From assembly GCA_000517565.1 (NCBI GenBank), contig CP007051.1:581039-645038 (forward strand): a stretch of DNA of 64,000 nucleotides. The letters are read 5' to 3'. This DNA is from Desulfurella acetivorans A63. Its GTDB lineage: Bacteria; Campylobacterota_A; Desulfurellia; Desulfurellales; Desulfurellaceae. Below are positions 38,892 through 47,488 of this stretch, in pieces (within the stretch, counting starts at the first letter, position 1; every line of letters begins with the position of its first letter). The notes below the pieces were generated by a model. It worked only from the letters and a program-made list of their open reading frames with translations, did not search any database and was not told the origin of the DNA. A program made the position numbers and the translations under genes.

Positions 38892-40260
38892 TAAGCTGAT
38901 AAGAAAGTTTAGTAATGTCGCCTGCTCCCATTGTAATTACTAAATCGCCAGATTTTGTTTCTTTAAGTAACATTGGTTTTATTTTTGATATGTCATCAAT
39001 ATAAATACAATTGTTTGAAAATTTATTGATATTTTCTGCAAGTATTTTTGAATTTATTCCCTCAATTGGGGACTCACCTGCCGGATAAATATCAAGCAAA
39101 AATACCACATCAGCAAGTTTAAAAGATTTTGCAAACTCATTCATTAGAGATTGTACTCTAGTGTAGCGATGTGGCTGAAAAATTGCAATAACCCGAGATT
39201 TAGCAGTTTGTTTAGCTGCTTGAAGCGTAGCTTCTATTTCTCTTGGGTGATGTGCATAATCATCATATACTTCAACGCCATCTTTTAAAAACGATCTGAA
39301 ACTAAATCTTCTATCCACACCGCTAAAAAACTCAAGTGTTCTTTGTAAATAATGTTTTTCTATGCGCAATATATGTGATAATGCTACGATTGCTAAAGAG
39401 TTTGAAATATTATGAATTCCTGGTATATTTAGTGTTATATCAATATTTTCTTGAGGCGTGTGGACAACAAATTGACTTGATTTTCCATTATGCGTTATAT
39501 TTTCAGCCCAAAAATGAGCGTTTTTATTTTGAATAGAATAAGTAAAACAACGCTCTTTGTTTAATTGCTTCATAATTTTTGATAAATTTTCATCATCTAT
39601 ATTTAGTATTGCATAATTACTTTTTTTAATAAATTCTTTAAACGCTTCTATTTCATTTTCAAAATTTTTGTAAAAATTTAAATGGTCGTTGTCTATGTTT
39701 GTTACAATAGCTATTTTTGGGTTTAAAAGCAAAAAGCCTCCATCGCTTTCATCTGCTTCGGCAATAAAGTAATTACTGTTTCCACACATTACATTTTGCT
39801 TTATTTTTTGGATTTTGCCGCCAATAATAGCTGTAGGGTTTAAAGATGCTTCACATAAAAGTTCTGTGGCAAGAGATGTAGTTGTAGTTTTTCCATGAGA
39901 ACCTGCAATTGCTATACCAAATTTTTCATTAAAAAGCAAAGCCAGTAATTCATACCTTTTTAAAACTCTTATATTGTTTTTTTTGGCTTGAATAACTTCA
40001 GGATTATCCTCTTTTATAGCAGATGATATTACAACAAGCGCTATATCATCAGTTAAATTTTGCGGAAAATGTCCTATATTTACTTTTATACCTAATTCTT
40101 TTAATGCTGAGACATTTTTATTTTCGCTTTGGTCTGAGCCTTTTATTTTATAACCTTTTGTATGTAAGTATTGTGCAATAGAACTCATTCCAATGCCACC
40201 AATGCCAATAAAATATATAGTTTTTTGTTTAAATTCATCTAAATTAAAACCCTGATAAAT
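38872..40260 (-). CDS. murC: UDP-N-acetylmuramate-L-alanine ligase MurC, with unusual start
   Basis: Wall-precursor ligase. AGSHGKTTTTSL is the ATP loop, and DDYAHHPREIEATLQAA is present. The essential N-terminal UDP-binding motif FIGIGGIGM lies upstream of the first in-frame ATG (40188), so that ATG is too short. The frame is open back to 40275 but holds no ATG, GTG or TTG there. The best candidate is ATT at 40260, with AGGGGGG 7 nt upstream. Alternatively ATG 40238 would be used if one base were inserted in the A6 run nearby. The start is therefore uncertain; the identity is not. Confidence 0.9.
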   Translation of the reverse strand: MYQGFNLDEFKQKTIYFIGIGGIGMSSIAQYLHTKGYKIKGSDQSENKNVSALKELGIKVNIGHFPQNLTDDIALVVISSAIKEDNPEVIQAKKNNIRVLKRYELLALLFNEKFGIAIAGSHGKTTTTSLATELLCEASLNPTAIIGGKIQKIKQNVMCGNSNYFIAEADESDGGFLLLNPKIAIVTNIDNDHLNFYKNFENEIEAFKEFIKKSNYAILNIDDENLSKIMKQLNKERCFTYSIQNKNAHFWAENITHNGKSSQFVVHTPQENIDITLNIPGIHNISNSLAIVALSHILRIEKHYLQRTLEFFSGVDRRFSFRSFLKDGVEVYDDYAHHPREIEATLQAAKQTAKSRVIAIFQPHRYTRVQSLMNEFAKSFKLADVVFLLDIYPAGESPIEGINSKILAENINKFSNNCIYIDDISKIKPMLLKETKSGDLVITMGAGDITKLSYQLNANETN

Positions 40261-40877
40261 ATTTTTGCCCCCCTTTCAGTTAAATTTTCTTTATTTTTTG
40301 CTGTGTCGTAAAAAATATTGAATTTAGTTTTTTTAATATTTGATATTAGATTTTCATTTTCAAAAATAAACATATTGGCAAAATCAAATTTTTTTAATCT
40401 ATCTATATCATTTTGTGTTCGTATCTCGTATATTGGCTCAATACCCATAGCAAGGCTTAATAGTGAAATTTTTTCTAATGTTTGATCATCAATTAAACTT
40501 GGCTCTATAATAATACCATCTGCTTGGTAAATCCTTATTAAATAAACCTGATACTCTTCCAAAAAAAAATCTCTTGCTATTACTGGTAAATTAAAATTTT
40601 CTTTGGCATAAGAAATATTTTCCAATGAACCATGTAAAAATACATCATCAGAATTGATAATAAGAGCACTTGTAGTTTCAGCTATATTATAAGTTTTATC
40701 TTGGTCAAAATTTTTTATTTCTATTATTTCACAAAAATCTTTTGAAAATATTTTTTTTAAATCTATTGGTTCTTTATATAGCATGTTAAGACCCATTTCT
40801 AATATATGAGAAGGTAACTCTTTTTTCTTATCTTCTATGGATTTAAGTTTTAGTGATATTATTTCTTCAGGTTGCAT
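40239..40877 (-). CDS. Degenerate TrpC-like (indole-3-glycerol phosphate synthase-like) protein
   Basis: Protein of 212 aa. The middle part aligns with TrpC barrel strands: LPVIARDFFLEEYQVYLIRIYQADGIII corresponds to the family block V-L-R-K-D-F-(x)n-YQ. The catalytic Lys of RKDF is Arg102 here, the N-terminal substrate Lys/Glu motif is not recognisable and the C-terminal strands are shortened. It probably no longer makes indoleglycerol phosphate. It lies between lgt (11-nt overlap) and murC, away from any trp gene, which suggests a new role or decay. Confidence 0.65.
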   Translation of the reverse strand: MQPEEIISLKLKSIEDKKKELPSHILEMGLNMLYKEPIDLKKIFSKDFCEIIEIKNFDQDKTYNIAETTSALIINSDDVFLHGSLENISYAKENFNLPVIARDFFLEEYQVYLIRIYQADGIIIEPSLIDDQTLEKISLLSLAMGIEPIYEIRTQNDIDRLKKFDFANMFIFENENLISNIKKTKFNIFYDTAKNKENLTERGAKIFIRVLI

Positions 40878-41685
40878 TTTTCCATTTTTTTCTGAGGATA
40901 ATAAAGAAAATTGTAGATACTAAAATCATAGCTAAACACAACCATTGTCCCATAGTAAAACCCAGAATAAAACCTATTTGAGGGTCTGGTTCTCTTGTAA
41001 ATTCAACAAAAAATCTAAATATACCATATAACAATACAAATAACCAGAATAAAAAACCTTCTTTTTTAATTAGTTTATCACGCGAAAAATACAAGATCAA
41101 AAATAATATTAGACCTTCAAATAAAGCTTCGTAGAGTTGAGATGGTTGCCTTGGAATATAGCCGCCTCTTGGAAAGGCAATTGCCCATGGAAGATTTGAT
41201 GGCCTACCCCACAATTCGTCGTTTATAAAATTTGCAATTCTTCCAAAGAAAATACCAACAGGAGCAATAACAGCAACTTCATCTGCAAGTTTATAAAACC
41301 TTACATTGTATTTTTTGGAGATATACAAACCTACCAAAACAAGACCTACTAAAGCACCGTGGAAACTCATCCCACCTTGCCATACATAGAATATTCTAAG
41401 CGGGTGATTCATATAATAAGCAAAGTTGTAAATGAGCACATAGCCTAGCCTACCACCAATTATTACTACTATTATGGAATAAAATATCAAATCGTCTGCT
41501 ATCGATTTGTTTTTAAAATAATCAGAAATTTTTATTCTGTGTTTGATATAAAAATATCCTATTAAAAAACCTAATGCATAAGCTATACCGTACCACCTTG
41601 CATTAAATGGTCCAATTGTTTTGCCAAAGATATGAAATGGCCCGATTGAAAAAGCTATTGGGTTAATGTTTGGGTAAGGTATCAT
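40867..41685 (-). CDS. lgt: Prolipoprotein diacylglyceryl transferase
   Basis: Membrane enzyme of 272 aa with about seven helices that attaches diacylglycerol to lipobox Cys. It has ARWYGIAYALGF, GGRLGYVLIYN, VWQGGMSFHG and RIANFINDELWGRP, the signature with the essential Arg. Overlaps of 4 and 11 nt with its neighbours indicate an operon. Confidence 0.97.
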   Translation of the reverse strand: MIPYPNINPIAFSIGPFHIFGKTIGPFNARWYGIAYALGFLIGYFYIKHRIKISDYFKNKSIADDLIFYSIIVVIIGGRLGYVLIYNFAYYMNHPLRIFYVWQGGMSFHGALVGLVLVGLYISKKYNVRFYKLADEVAVIAPVGIFFGRIANFINDELWGRPSNLPWAIAFPRGGYIPRQPSQLYEALFEGLILFLILYFSRDKLIKKEGFLFWLFVLLYGIFRFFVEFTREPDPQIGFILGFTMGQWLCLAMILVSTIFFIILRKKWKNAT

Positions 41686-42407
41686 TGTTTCCTCTCATAT
41701 ATTATAGGCAGATTTGTTATGCCTTCTGTTTTTAATTTTTCTGCAACTTTATTTGCCTGTGAAAGACTATGAACTGCTATTATTACTCTTGTGTATGGAG
41801 TATTGTTTATTATTGTCTGCTCACTTGAAGCATTATAGCCTTTTTGGATAAGTGAAATAACCAAATTTAATGCTTTCGATCTATCAGGAAATGATGCAAC
41901 TTGAACGATGTAATTGGCTTGTTCTTTAGGTACCTTTTGCTGACTAGATACTTTTTGTTCATTAACGTTTGTAGTTGAGTTTTTAATTTCATGTATTTTT
42001 GGTTTAGCCTGTGTAGCTATTTGTTGCGCAGATTTTTGGATTTCTTGCGTTTTTGAGCTTTTGGTTTCATTTGTTTGATTGGCAAGACTGTTAGCAATTG
42101 CATTTATCTCAGATTTCGTGGTATTTGTGCTATTTGTTTGAATAGTTATTTTAGCCTGGTTATTTGTAATTGATTTTGGTTTTTGTGGTTCGGCAGATGA
42201 AGTGTTGTTAGCTTGAAGTATCTGTATATTACTTGCAAGTTCTTTGTTTATATTGATATTTCTAAAATAAGCAGATGAAACAAAACCTACACCATAGCCA
42301 AAACCAAAAGCAATTATAATTGAGATAATCAATGTCCAAATTCCAAAACTCGTTTTTCTTTGTGAGTTTTGGTTGCTTTGATCAAATTTAAATTTTTCTT
42401 GATCCAT
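41682..42407 (-). CDS. SPOR-domain membrane protein
   Basis: Protein of 241 aa from ATG 42407, with GAGG 5 nt upstream. It has a short cytoplasmic tail, one membrane span (~20-42), a Gln/Asn/Thr/Ser-rich periplasmic linker (~55-160) and a C-terminal SPOR domain (YIVQVASFPDRSKALNLV onward) that binds denuded peptidoglycan at the septum. It is likely a division or wall-remodelling factor. Confidence 0.85.
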   Translation of the reverse strand: MDQEKFKFDQSNQNSQRKTSFGIWTLIISIIIAFGFGYGVGFVSSAYFRNININKELASNIQILQANNTSSAEPQKPKSITNNQAKITIQTNSTNTTKSEINAIANSLANQTNETKSSKTQEIQKSAQQIATQAKPKIHEIKNSTTNVNEQKVSSQQKVPKEQANYIVQVASFPDRSKALNLVISLIQKGYNASSEQTIINNTPYTRVIIAVHSLSQANKVAEKLKTEGITNLPIIYERKQ

Positions 42408-42414
42408 AATAACC

Positions 42415-44046
42415 TCACATTTTGTTCTTTGCTTGAATACCAATTAATGATAAACCCAAAGCCAAAACAAAAGCAACGGTTTTAATTAATCCCACCCTTG
42501 CACAACTTAAATCTTTATTTTCACCAATAACTTTGTGTTTATTGTAAAATTGATGTAGTTTTTCTGAAATCATAAGCAAAGATTTTGTAATCAGATATGG
42601 TTCTAAAGTTTTTGCGCTATCATGCAAATACTCTTTAAACTGAAGTAAAGATTTAATTAGATTAATTTCTTCAGTTTCTTGCAAAAGCTTGATCATACTT
42701 TCATCTAATTCGTTATTGCAATTACTTTTTTCTAAAATGCTCATAATTCGAGCATGAGCGTATTGTATGTAGTAAACCGGGTTATCCATAGATTTTTTCT
42801 TTAAAAGTGAAATATCTATATCTAAATGTGAATTAATGCTTTTTGATACAAAAATAAATCGAGCAGCATCTGTGCCAATTTCTTTGATAAGTTCTTTTAG
42901 TTCTATATATGTTGCTTTTCTTGTTGACATAGAAATTTTATTATTTTCTTGGATTAAATTTACGAATTGTACAAGTAACACAATTAATTTTTGACTATCA
43001 ATGCCTAAAGCTTCCAATGCAGCTTTAAGCCTTGCAACATATCCATGATGATCTGAACCCCAAATATCTATAACCATATCAAATCCACGCTTTAAAAATT
43101 TGTTTTTATGGTATGCAATATCACTTGACAAATAAGTATACTTACCATCTTGTTTTATGAGGACCCTATCTTTGTCATCATTAAACTGTGTTGTTTTAAG
43201 CCATAAAGCACCATCTTTTTCGTAAGTAAAACCTTTAGATTTAAGAAGTTCAATGGTGTGTTCTACTTCGTTGTTTTGGAATAAACTACTTTCGCTAAAG
43301 AAAACATCAAATGTTACCTTAAAATTTTCCATATCGTGCAGTATATCATTCATAATTGTGTTTTTAGCTTTATCTAAACAGATGTCGATAGCATTATCCA
43401 TACTGAGTAAATTATCTTGGTAAGTTTTTATTAAATCACGTGCAATATCTTTTATGTATTCTCCCTGGTAAGCATCTTGTGGAAATTCTATTTTTTGACC
43501 AAGCAACTCTTTATATCTTAAGAAAGTTGATAAACCAAGTATGTACATTTGGTAACCAGCATCATTAATATAGTATTCTCTAACTACATTATAGCCCAAA
43601 AAATTAAGTATTCTTGCTAAACTATCTCCTATTGCAGCACCTCTGCCATGTCCTATATGAAGTGGTCCTGTTGGATTAGCGCTAACAAACTCTATTTGAA
43701 TCTTTTTTTTTGGCATGTTTTCGAATTGGAAATATGTCTCTTTTTTTTGATATAATGTTAAAAATTCTTTAGAAATAGTTTCATTTGTTAAAAAAAAGTT
43801 AATAAAACCTGGCTTTTCAATTTTGATTTTAAATTTGTTGCTAAATTCAGAATTTTCACAAAAAGCTTTAAAGTCTTGTGCTATATTTATGGGATTCTGT
43901 TTAATTTTTTTTGCTAAAACCATTGCAAGGTTTGTTGAGTAATCGCCAAATACTGCTTCTGGAGGATAATCTATGCTATAATTTACGTACTCATAAGACT
44001 TATTTTCTAAATATTTATCAATGATTGGTTTTATTAAGAATTTCAT
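42415..44046 (-). CDS. argS: Arginyl-tRNA synthetase
   Basis: Class I synthetase of 543 aa. The HIGH motif lies in NPTGPLHIGHGRGAAIGD (~residue 130), the KMSKS equivalent is KISMSTRKA, and the C-terminal DALR domain is present. The start ATG overlaps the tatA stop. Confidence 0.98.
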   Translation of the reverse strand: MKFLIKPIIDKYLENKSYEYVNYSIDYPPEAVFGDYSTNLAMVLAKKIKQNPINIAQDFKAFCENSEFSNKFKIKIEKPGFINFFLTNETISKEFLTLYQKKETYFQFENMPKKKIQIEFVSANPTGPLHIGHGRGAAIGDSLARILNFLGYNVVREYYINDAGYQMYILGLSTFLRYKELLGQKIEFPQDAYQGEYIKDIARDLIKTYQDNLLSMDNAIDICLDKAKNTIMNDILHDMENFKVTFDVFFSESSLFQNNEVEHTIELLKSKGFTYEKDGALWLKTTQFNDDKDRVLIKQDGKYTYLSSDIAYHKNKFLKRGFDMVIDIWGSDHHGYVARLKAALEALGIDSQKLIVLLVQFVNLIQENNKISMSTRKATYIELKELIKEIGTDAARFIFVSKSINSHLDIDISLLKKKSMDNPVYYIQYAHARIMSILEKSNCNNELDESMIKLLQETEEINLIKSLLQFKEYLHDSAKTLEPYLITKSLLMISEKLHQFYNKHKVIGENKDLSCARVGLIKTVAFVLALGLSLIGIQAKNKM

Positions 44047-44222
44047 TTTGTGTTTTCTTTATCTTCGAGTTTTTCTGGCTCTTCTTCCTTAGTATCTTTT
44101 ATGGAATTTTTAAAATTTTTAATACCTTTTCCTAACCCTGCCCCAATTTCTGGTAATTTTCTTGCGCCAAAAATCAAAGCCACAAGTAATACTACAAGAA
44201 TAATATGGGTTTCACTAAGCAT
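44043..44222 (-). CDS. tatA: Twin-arginine translocase subunit TatA/E
   Basis: Protein of 59 aa. One membrane helix (HIILVVLLVALIFGARKLPE) leads into the amphipathic helix GAGLGKGIKNFKNS with the FG...LPE hallmark, then an acidic tail. It forms the Tat pore for folded exported proteins. AAGGAGG lies 6 nt before the ATG; its TGA overlaps the argS ATG (ATGA). No tatC is in the window. Confidence 0.92.
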   Translation of the reverse strand: MLSETHIILVVLLVALIFGARKLPEIGAGLGKGIKNFKNSIKDTKEEEPEKLEDKENTK

Positions 44223-44358
44223 CTTATACCTCCTTGTTTGTATATATCATAAGTTTTAGAAACTTGCAAATTGTATTTTTAATTTAAAATAAATAATTTG
44301 ACAAACAAAAAGTGTTGCAATTTTAGATTAAATATGATAAAAAATTGAAGCTGTTTTA

Positions 44359-44436
44359 CGGGGTGTAGCGCAGTTTGGTTAGCGCACCTGCCTTGGGAGC
44401 AGGGGGTCGGTGGTTCAAATCCACTCACCCCGACCA
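44359..44436 (+). tRNA. tRNA-Pro (anticodon TGG)
   Basis: 78 nt. Acceptor CGGGGTG/CACCCCG, anticodon stem CCTGC/GCAGG around CTTGGGA, T-arm GGTTCAAATCC and an encoded CCA. A TTGACA at 44298 upstream could be part of its promoter, but a matching -10 is poor. Confidence 0.97.
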
Positions 44437-44442
44437 CTATAA

Positions 44443-44519
44443 GCGCCCGTAGCTCAGCTGGATAGAGCAACGGCCTTCTAAGCCGTGGGCCAGAGGTTCG
44501 AATCCTCTCGGGCGCGCCA
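44443..44519 (+). tRNA. tRNA-Arg (anticodon TCT)
   Basis: 77 nt. Acceptor GCGCCCG/CGGGCGC, anticodon stem ACGGC/GCCGT around CTTCTAA, T-loop GGTTCGAATCC and encoded CCA. It lies 6 nt after tRNA-Pro, so they are cotranscribed. Confidence 0.97.
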
Positions 44520-44557
44520 TTTTTTTGTGAGTATTAAATGATTATGTAATAATTGAT

Positions 44558-45313
44558 TCAAGTAATTTCGAAAGTAAATGTTTCTTTTGTTTTTTGCATA
44601 TGATTTTCTTCCGTAAGGATAGCTTTATTATTATTGTCTATTATTAAGACATACGAGTATTGGGTTCCATAATTTTGAGTTTTGACAAAAATCGAAGAAA
44701 GCTCTATTTCAAATGCTTTATCAATACCTGTATTTGGTAAATTATCTTTAAATTTTGTGGTATCATGTAGCATTTCTAATAATGAATCAATTAGTGTATT
44801 CTGATTTTTAGTTGATGATATGATATTTTGAAAATTTATTTTTGCTTTTTGAGTTTTGGGCCAATTTGCATCTATAAAACTATTACTTAACGTGTGAATT
44901 CCATTTTTTATTTTAAGTAGTTTTTTATTGATATTGGAAAAATAATAAAGCTCATCAATTGTACCAAATACAAAATTAAAAGGGTTAAATTTTTCAGGTT
45001 GTATATTTTTTATAAACTTTTTTTCGTCAATATTTTTAGTTAGATAATCCCATACAATTAAACCTCTAGATGGTGCATCTGTTTTTAATAAATAAGGATT
45101 TCTATAATTTGTTAAAAATGCTAATTTACCTTTTTTTGTAATACCAAAAAAACTTCCGAATGCTTCAAGGTCTCTTGGTGCAAGTAATGTATCGTGGTCA
45201 AATTCGTACCAATCAAAAGATAAACTTTTTCTTTTATAGTATTCATCACGATTAGCTGCTAAAATTAATTTGTATTGTTGCAAATGGTTTATAGAAAAGA
45301 CAACTAAACACAT
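44558..45313 (-). CDS. NRDE/TANGO2 family protein
   Basis: Protein of 251 aa with the family motif AANRDEYY (~19-26) and an N-terminal Cys2 that could act as an Ntn-hydrolase-type nucleophile after Met removal. Human TANGO2 affects Golgi/lipid and haem handling; the bacterial role is not established. It lies 12 nt upstream of nothing else on its strand and 12 nt downstream of the cyclopropane-synthase gene, so it is probably in its operon. Confidence 0.82.
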   Translation of the reverse strand: MCLVVFSINHLQQYKLILAANRDEYYKRKSLSFDWYEFDHDTLLAPRDLEAFGSFFGITKKGKLAFLTNYRNPYLLKTDAPSRGLIVWDYLTKNIDEKKFIKNIQPEKFNPFNFVFGTIDELYYFSNINKKLLKIKNGIHTLSNSFIDANWPKTQKAKINFQNIISSTKNQNTLIDSLLEMLHDTTKFKDNLPNTGIDKAFEIELSSIFVKTQNYGTQYSYVLIIDNNNKAILTEENHMQKTKETFTFEIT

Positions 45314-45325
45314 ATTTATTATAAC

Positions 45326-46390
45326 TTAAAATCCATTATAAATTTCTCCCCTATAAAGCGGTATATCTATTTGACCTTTTGAGAAGACTATCTGGTATAG
45401 CTGAGTATTTCTCCATCTAAATGATGCTTGCGCCCCATTTAGGTAGAGCCTCCAAATTCTAACAAACTTATCATCAAATAGTTGTTGTACTTTAACAATG
45501 TTTTTTTCAAATCGTTCAATCCAGTGATGTATTGTTTTTGCATAATGAGGTCTTAAGTTTTCTATATCAATAATGTAGAATTTTACTTTTCTGATTCTTT
45601 TTACAAGTTCTTCTAAAGATGGCAGGTAACCACCCGGAAAAATATACTTCAGTGTCCATGGATCTGTTAGAAGCGGTTCATTGTGCCCTATTGTATGTAA
45701 AAGACCTATTGAGTATGGCTCAAGAAGAGTATCTATTTTGATTTTGTCTTTTGCAAACTCATACTGGTTTTTGGATATAGTGCAGCCCAAACCCTTTATA
45801 TAATTTCTTTTTGCTGCATATATCAAAAAACCACCAAACCCACAGCCTACATCTAAAACAGTATCATTATCTTTCAGATGAATTTTTCTACATATAAGCT
45901 CATACTTGTTGTTTTGAGCATTTTCAATTGTGTCGTCTGGGTTTTTAAAGTAAGCGCATGAGTAAGTATAGCTTTTATCCAAAAACAAACCAAAGAATTC
46001 ATTGCCTAAATCATAATGGTGTGATATGTTTTTCTTTGAACCTTTTTTGGAATTTATATTTGAAAGCTTGTTTGCAAGGATTTCGAGTTTTGTTTTTACA
46101 GGTGCTTTTATGCCTATTTCTCTTATAAAATGTTCAAGGTATAAAATATCTTGCAGGTTTCCTTCTATCTCTAGATTTCCATTTGTGTAATTTTCTCCAA
46201 AACCAAGACTCAAATCACTCATTAGCTCTTTTAAAACCAAAGGGCTATTTATCTTTATTGTTATCTTGCCTGGTGTTGTTCCAAACTGTTTTGTAGAGCC
46301 ATCCCAGTAAATAATATTTGAAGGAATACTATTGCTTACTTTCTCTAGTATGCTTTCTATTAATTTTTGAAAACCAGCTATTGTATCCAT
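45326..46390 (-). CDS. Cyclopropane-fatty-acid synthase-like protein with internal in-frame deletion
   Basis: Protein of 354 aa. The N-terminal domain is normal. Cys145 (YSCAYF) and the SAM loop VLDVGCGFGG (178-187) are present, as is LLHTIG (231-235) and the C-terminal block. However, the ~45 residues that usually lie between the SAM domain helix (ISKNQYEFAKDKI, to ~218) and LLHTIG are missing. They include the VSxGMFEHVG strand with the bicarbonate-binding Glu. The reading frame is kept. The product probably folds poorly or is inactive; transfer of methylene to membrane lipids is thus doubtful. Good AGGAGG before the ATG. Confidence 0.85.
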   Translation of the reverse strand: MDTIAGFQKLIESILEKVSNSIPSNIIYWDGSTKQFGTTPGKITIKINSPLVLKELMSDLSLGFGENYTNGNLEIEGNLQDILYLEHFIREIGIKAPVKTKLEILANKLSNINSKKGSKKNISHHYDLGNEFFGLFLDKSYTYSCAYFKNPDDTIENAQNNKYELICRKIHLKDNDTVLDVGCGFGGFLIYAAKRNYIKGLGCTISKNQYEFAKDKIKIDTLLEPYSIGLLHTIGHNEPLLTDPWTLKYIFPGGYLPSLEELVKRIRKVKFYIIDIENLRPHYAKTIHHWIERFEKNIVKVQQLFDDKFVRIWRLYLNGAQASFRWRNTQLYQIVFSKGQIDIPLYRGEIYNGF

Positions 46391-46469
46391 ATAAATCCTC
46401 CTTTTACTAAAATAAGCCAGCTAAAGAGTTTTTCTACAATAAACTTTAATAGTTTTAATGTATGTTTTC

Positions 46470-46590
46470 GTTATTCTGAAGGCCACTTTAGTGGCCGAAG
46501 AATCCCGTCATCCTGAAGGCGCGCAAGCGACGAAGGATCTCATAAACATTAAAAAAATAAGTAGATTTTTCGCTAGCACTTCAGAATGAC
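46470..46590. repeat. Dispersed-type intergenic inverted repeat (REP/MITE-like)
   Basis: The 231-nt gap between korB and the cfa-like gene contains GTTATTCTGAAGG, then GTCATCCTGAAGGCGCG...CGAAGGATCT and finally AGATTTTTCGCTAGCACTTCAGAATGAC, which is the inverted partner. The GTCATTCTGA...GAAGAATCT theme is common as a dispersed intergenic repeat in many bacterial genomes. It also has a small inner hairpin (GGCCACTTTAGTGGCC, 46481-46496). No other copy is seen in the window. Confidence 0.7.
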
Positions 46591-46621
46591 AAAATATGAT
46601 AAATTAATTTATTGATTTATG

Positions 46622-47488
46622 CTAAAAATTTTCATCTATAAAATGTTTAATTTTATCGATTTGTGTACTCCTTTTAAACAATGGTGTATTGTCTTGTTTG
46701 TAACACATTAGATTTTCTTCAAATGTTTTTTTATCGTTTATGTAAAAAACACCAAGTGGCATAGGATCGTTTTCAAGTGCTTTTTGAAGTGCGAGTATTT
46801 TGTTTTTGGGATCGTGATTTTGCATTATGTATGTGTGTTCACTATACCATTGATAGGTATTGACTTTATTAAAACTGACACATGGTTGAAACAGTTCAAC
46901 CACAGCAAAACCTTTATGATTTATTGCTTGGGCAATAATATCTGCTGTGTAATCTTTGTTTCCAACATAAGCTCTTGCTACAAATGAGGCATTTAAAACT
47001 ATTGCAAGCGCAATTGCATTTAATGGCTCTTCAAATACGCCAAATGGCTGAGTAGTTGTATGCTGACCCATCATTGTTGTAGGCGAGCCCTGCCCTTTTG
47101 TTAAACCATAAATTTGGTTATTATGTATGATAACTGTAATATCTGAGTTTCTCCTTATACCATGCAAAAAATGGTTTCCCCCTTCTGAATACATATCGCC
47201 ATCGCCACCTTCAGCAATTACGACAAGATTTGGGTTTGAAGCTTTAAGTGCCGAGGCAATAGGTATTGCTCTTCCGTGTAGCGAATGAAAACCGTGCGTA
47301 TTTATATAATGAACTATTTTTGCAGCCTGCCCTATGCCGCTAACTATAGCTATATCTGTTGGCTTTAAATTCAATTTTTTGAAAGCTGAAGCCAGTGCAT
47401 CTCTTAGTGGAAAATTGCCACAGCCTGGACACCATGATACATCATAAGAATCAGGTCTTTTTGGTTCAAATTCACCAAGCGTGCTCAT
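46622..47488 (-). CDS. korB: 2-oxoacid:ferredoxin oxidoreductase beta subunit (KorB-like)
   Basis: ThDP-binding subunit of 288 aa. Cys motif CPGCGNF (~20-26), ThDP/Mg motif GDGDMYSEGGNHFLHG and NNQIYGLTKGQ(G)SPTT are typical. With KorA it interconverts 2-oxoglutarate and succinyl-CoA using ferredoxin. In this group it would run in the carboxylating direction of the reductive TCA cycle. Pyruvate or other oxoacid specificity cannot be excluded. It overlaps korA by 4 nt. Confidence 0.9.
   Translation of the reverse strand: MSTLGEFEPKRPDSYDVSWCPGCGNFPLRDALASAFKKLNLKPTDIAIVSGIGQAAKIVHYINTHGFHSLHGRAIPIASALKASNPNLVVIAEGGDGDMYSEGGNHFLHGIRRNSDITVIIHNNQIYGLTKGQGSPTTMMGQHTTTQPFGVFEEPLNAIALAIVLNASFVARAYVGNKDYTADIIAQAINHKGFAVVELFQPCVSFNKVNTYQWYSEHTYIMQNHDPKNKILALQKALENDPMPLGVFYINDKKTFEENLMCYKQDNTPLFKRSTQIDKIKHFIDENF

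Noticed and set aside
44050-44259. Plus-strand reading frame of 69 codons
   Set aside because: It is antisense to the clear tatA gene at 44043-44222.
44279-44470. Minus-strand reading frame of 63 codons
   Set aside because: It runs across the two tRNA genes; products like this are common artefacts of tRNA antisense.
46470-46590. CRISPR array or intrinsic terminator
   Set aside because: There is no regular repeat-spacer pattern, and the arms lack a U-tract; it fits a dispersed repeat better.
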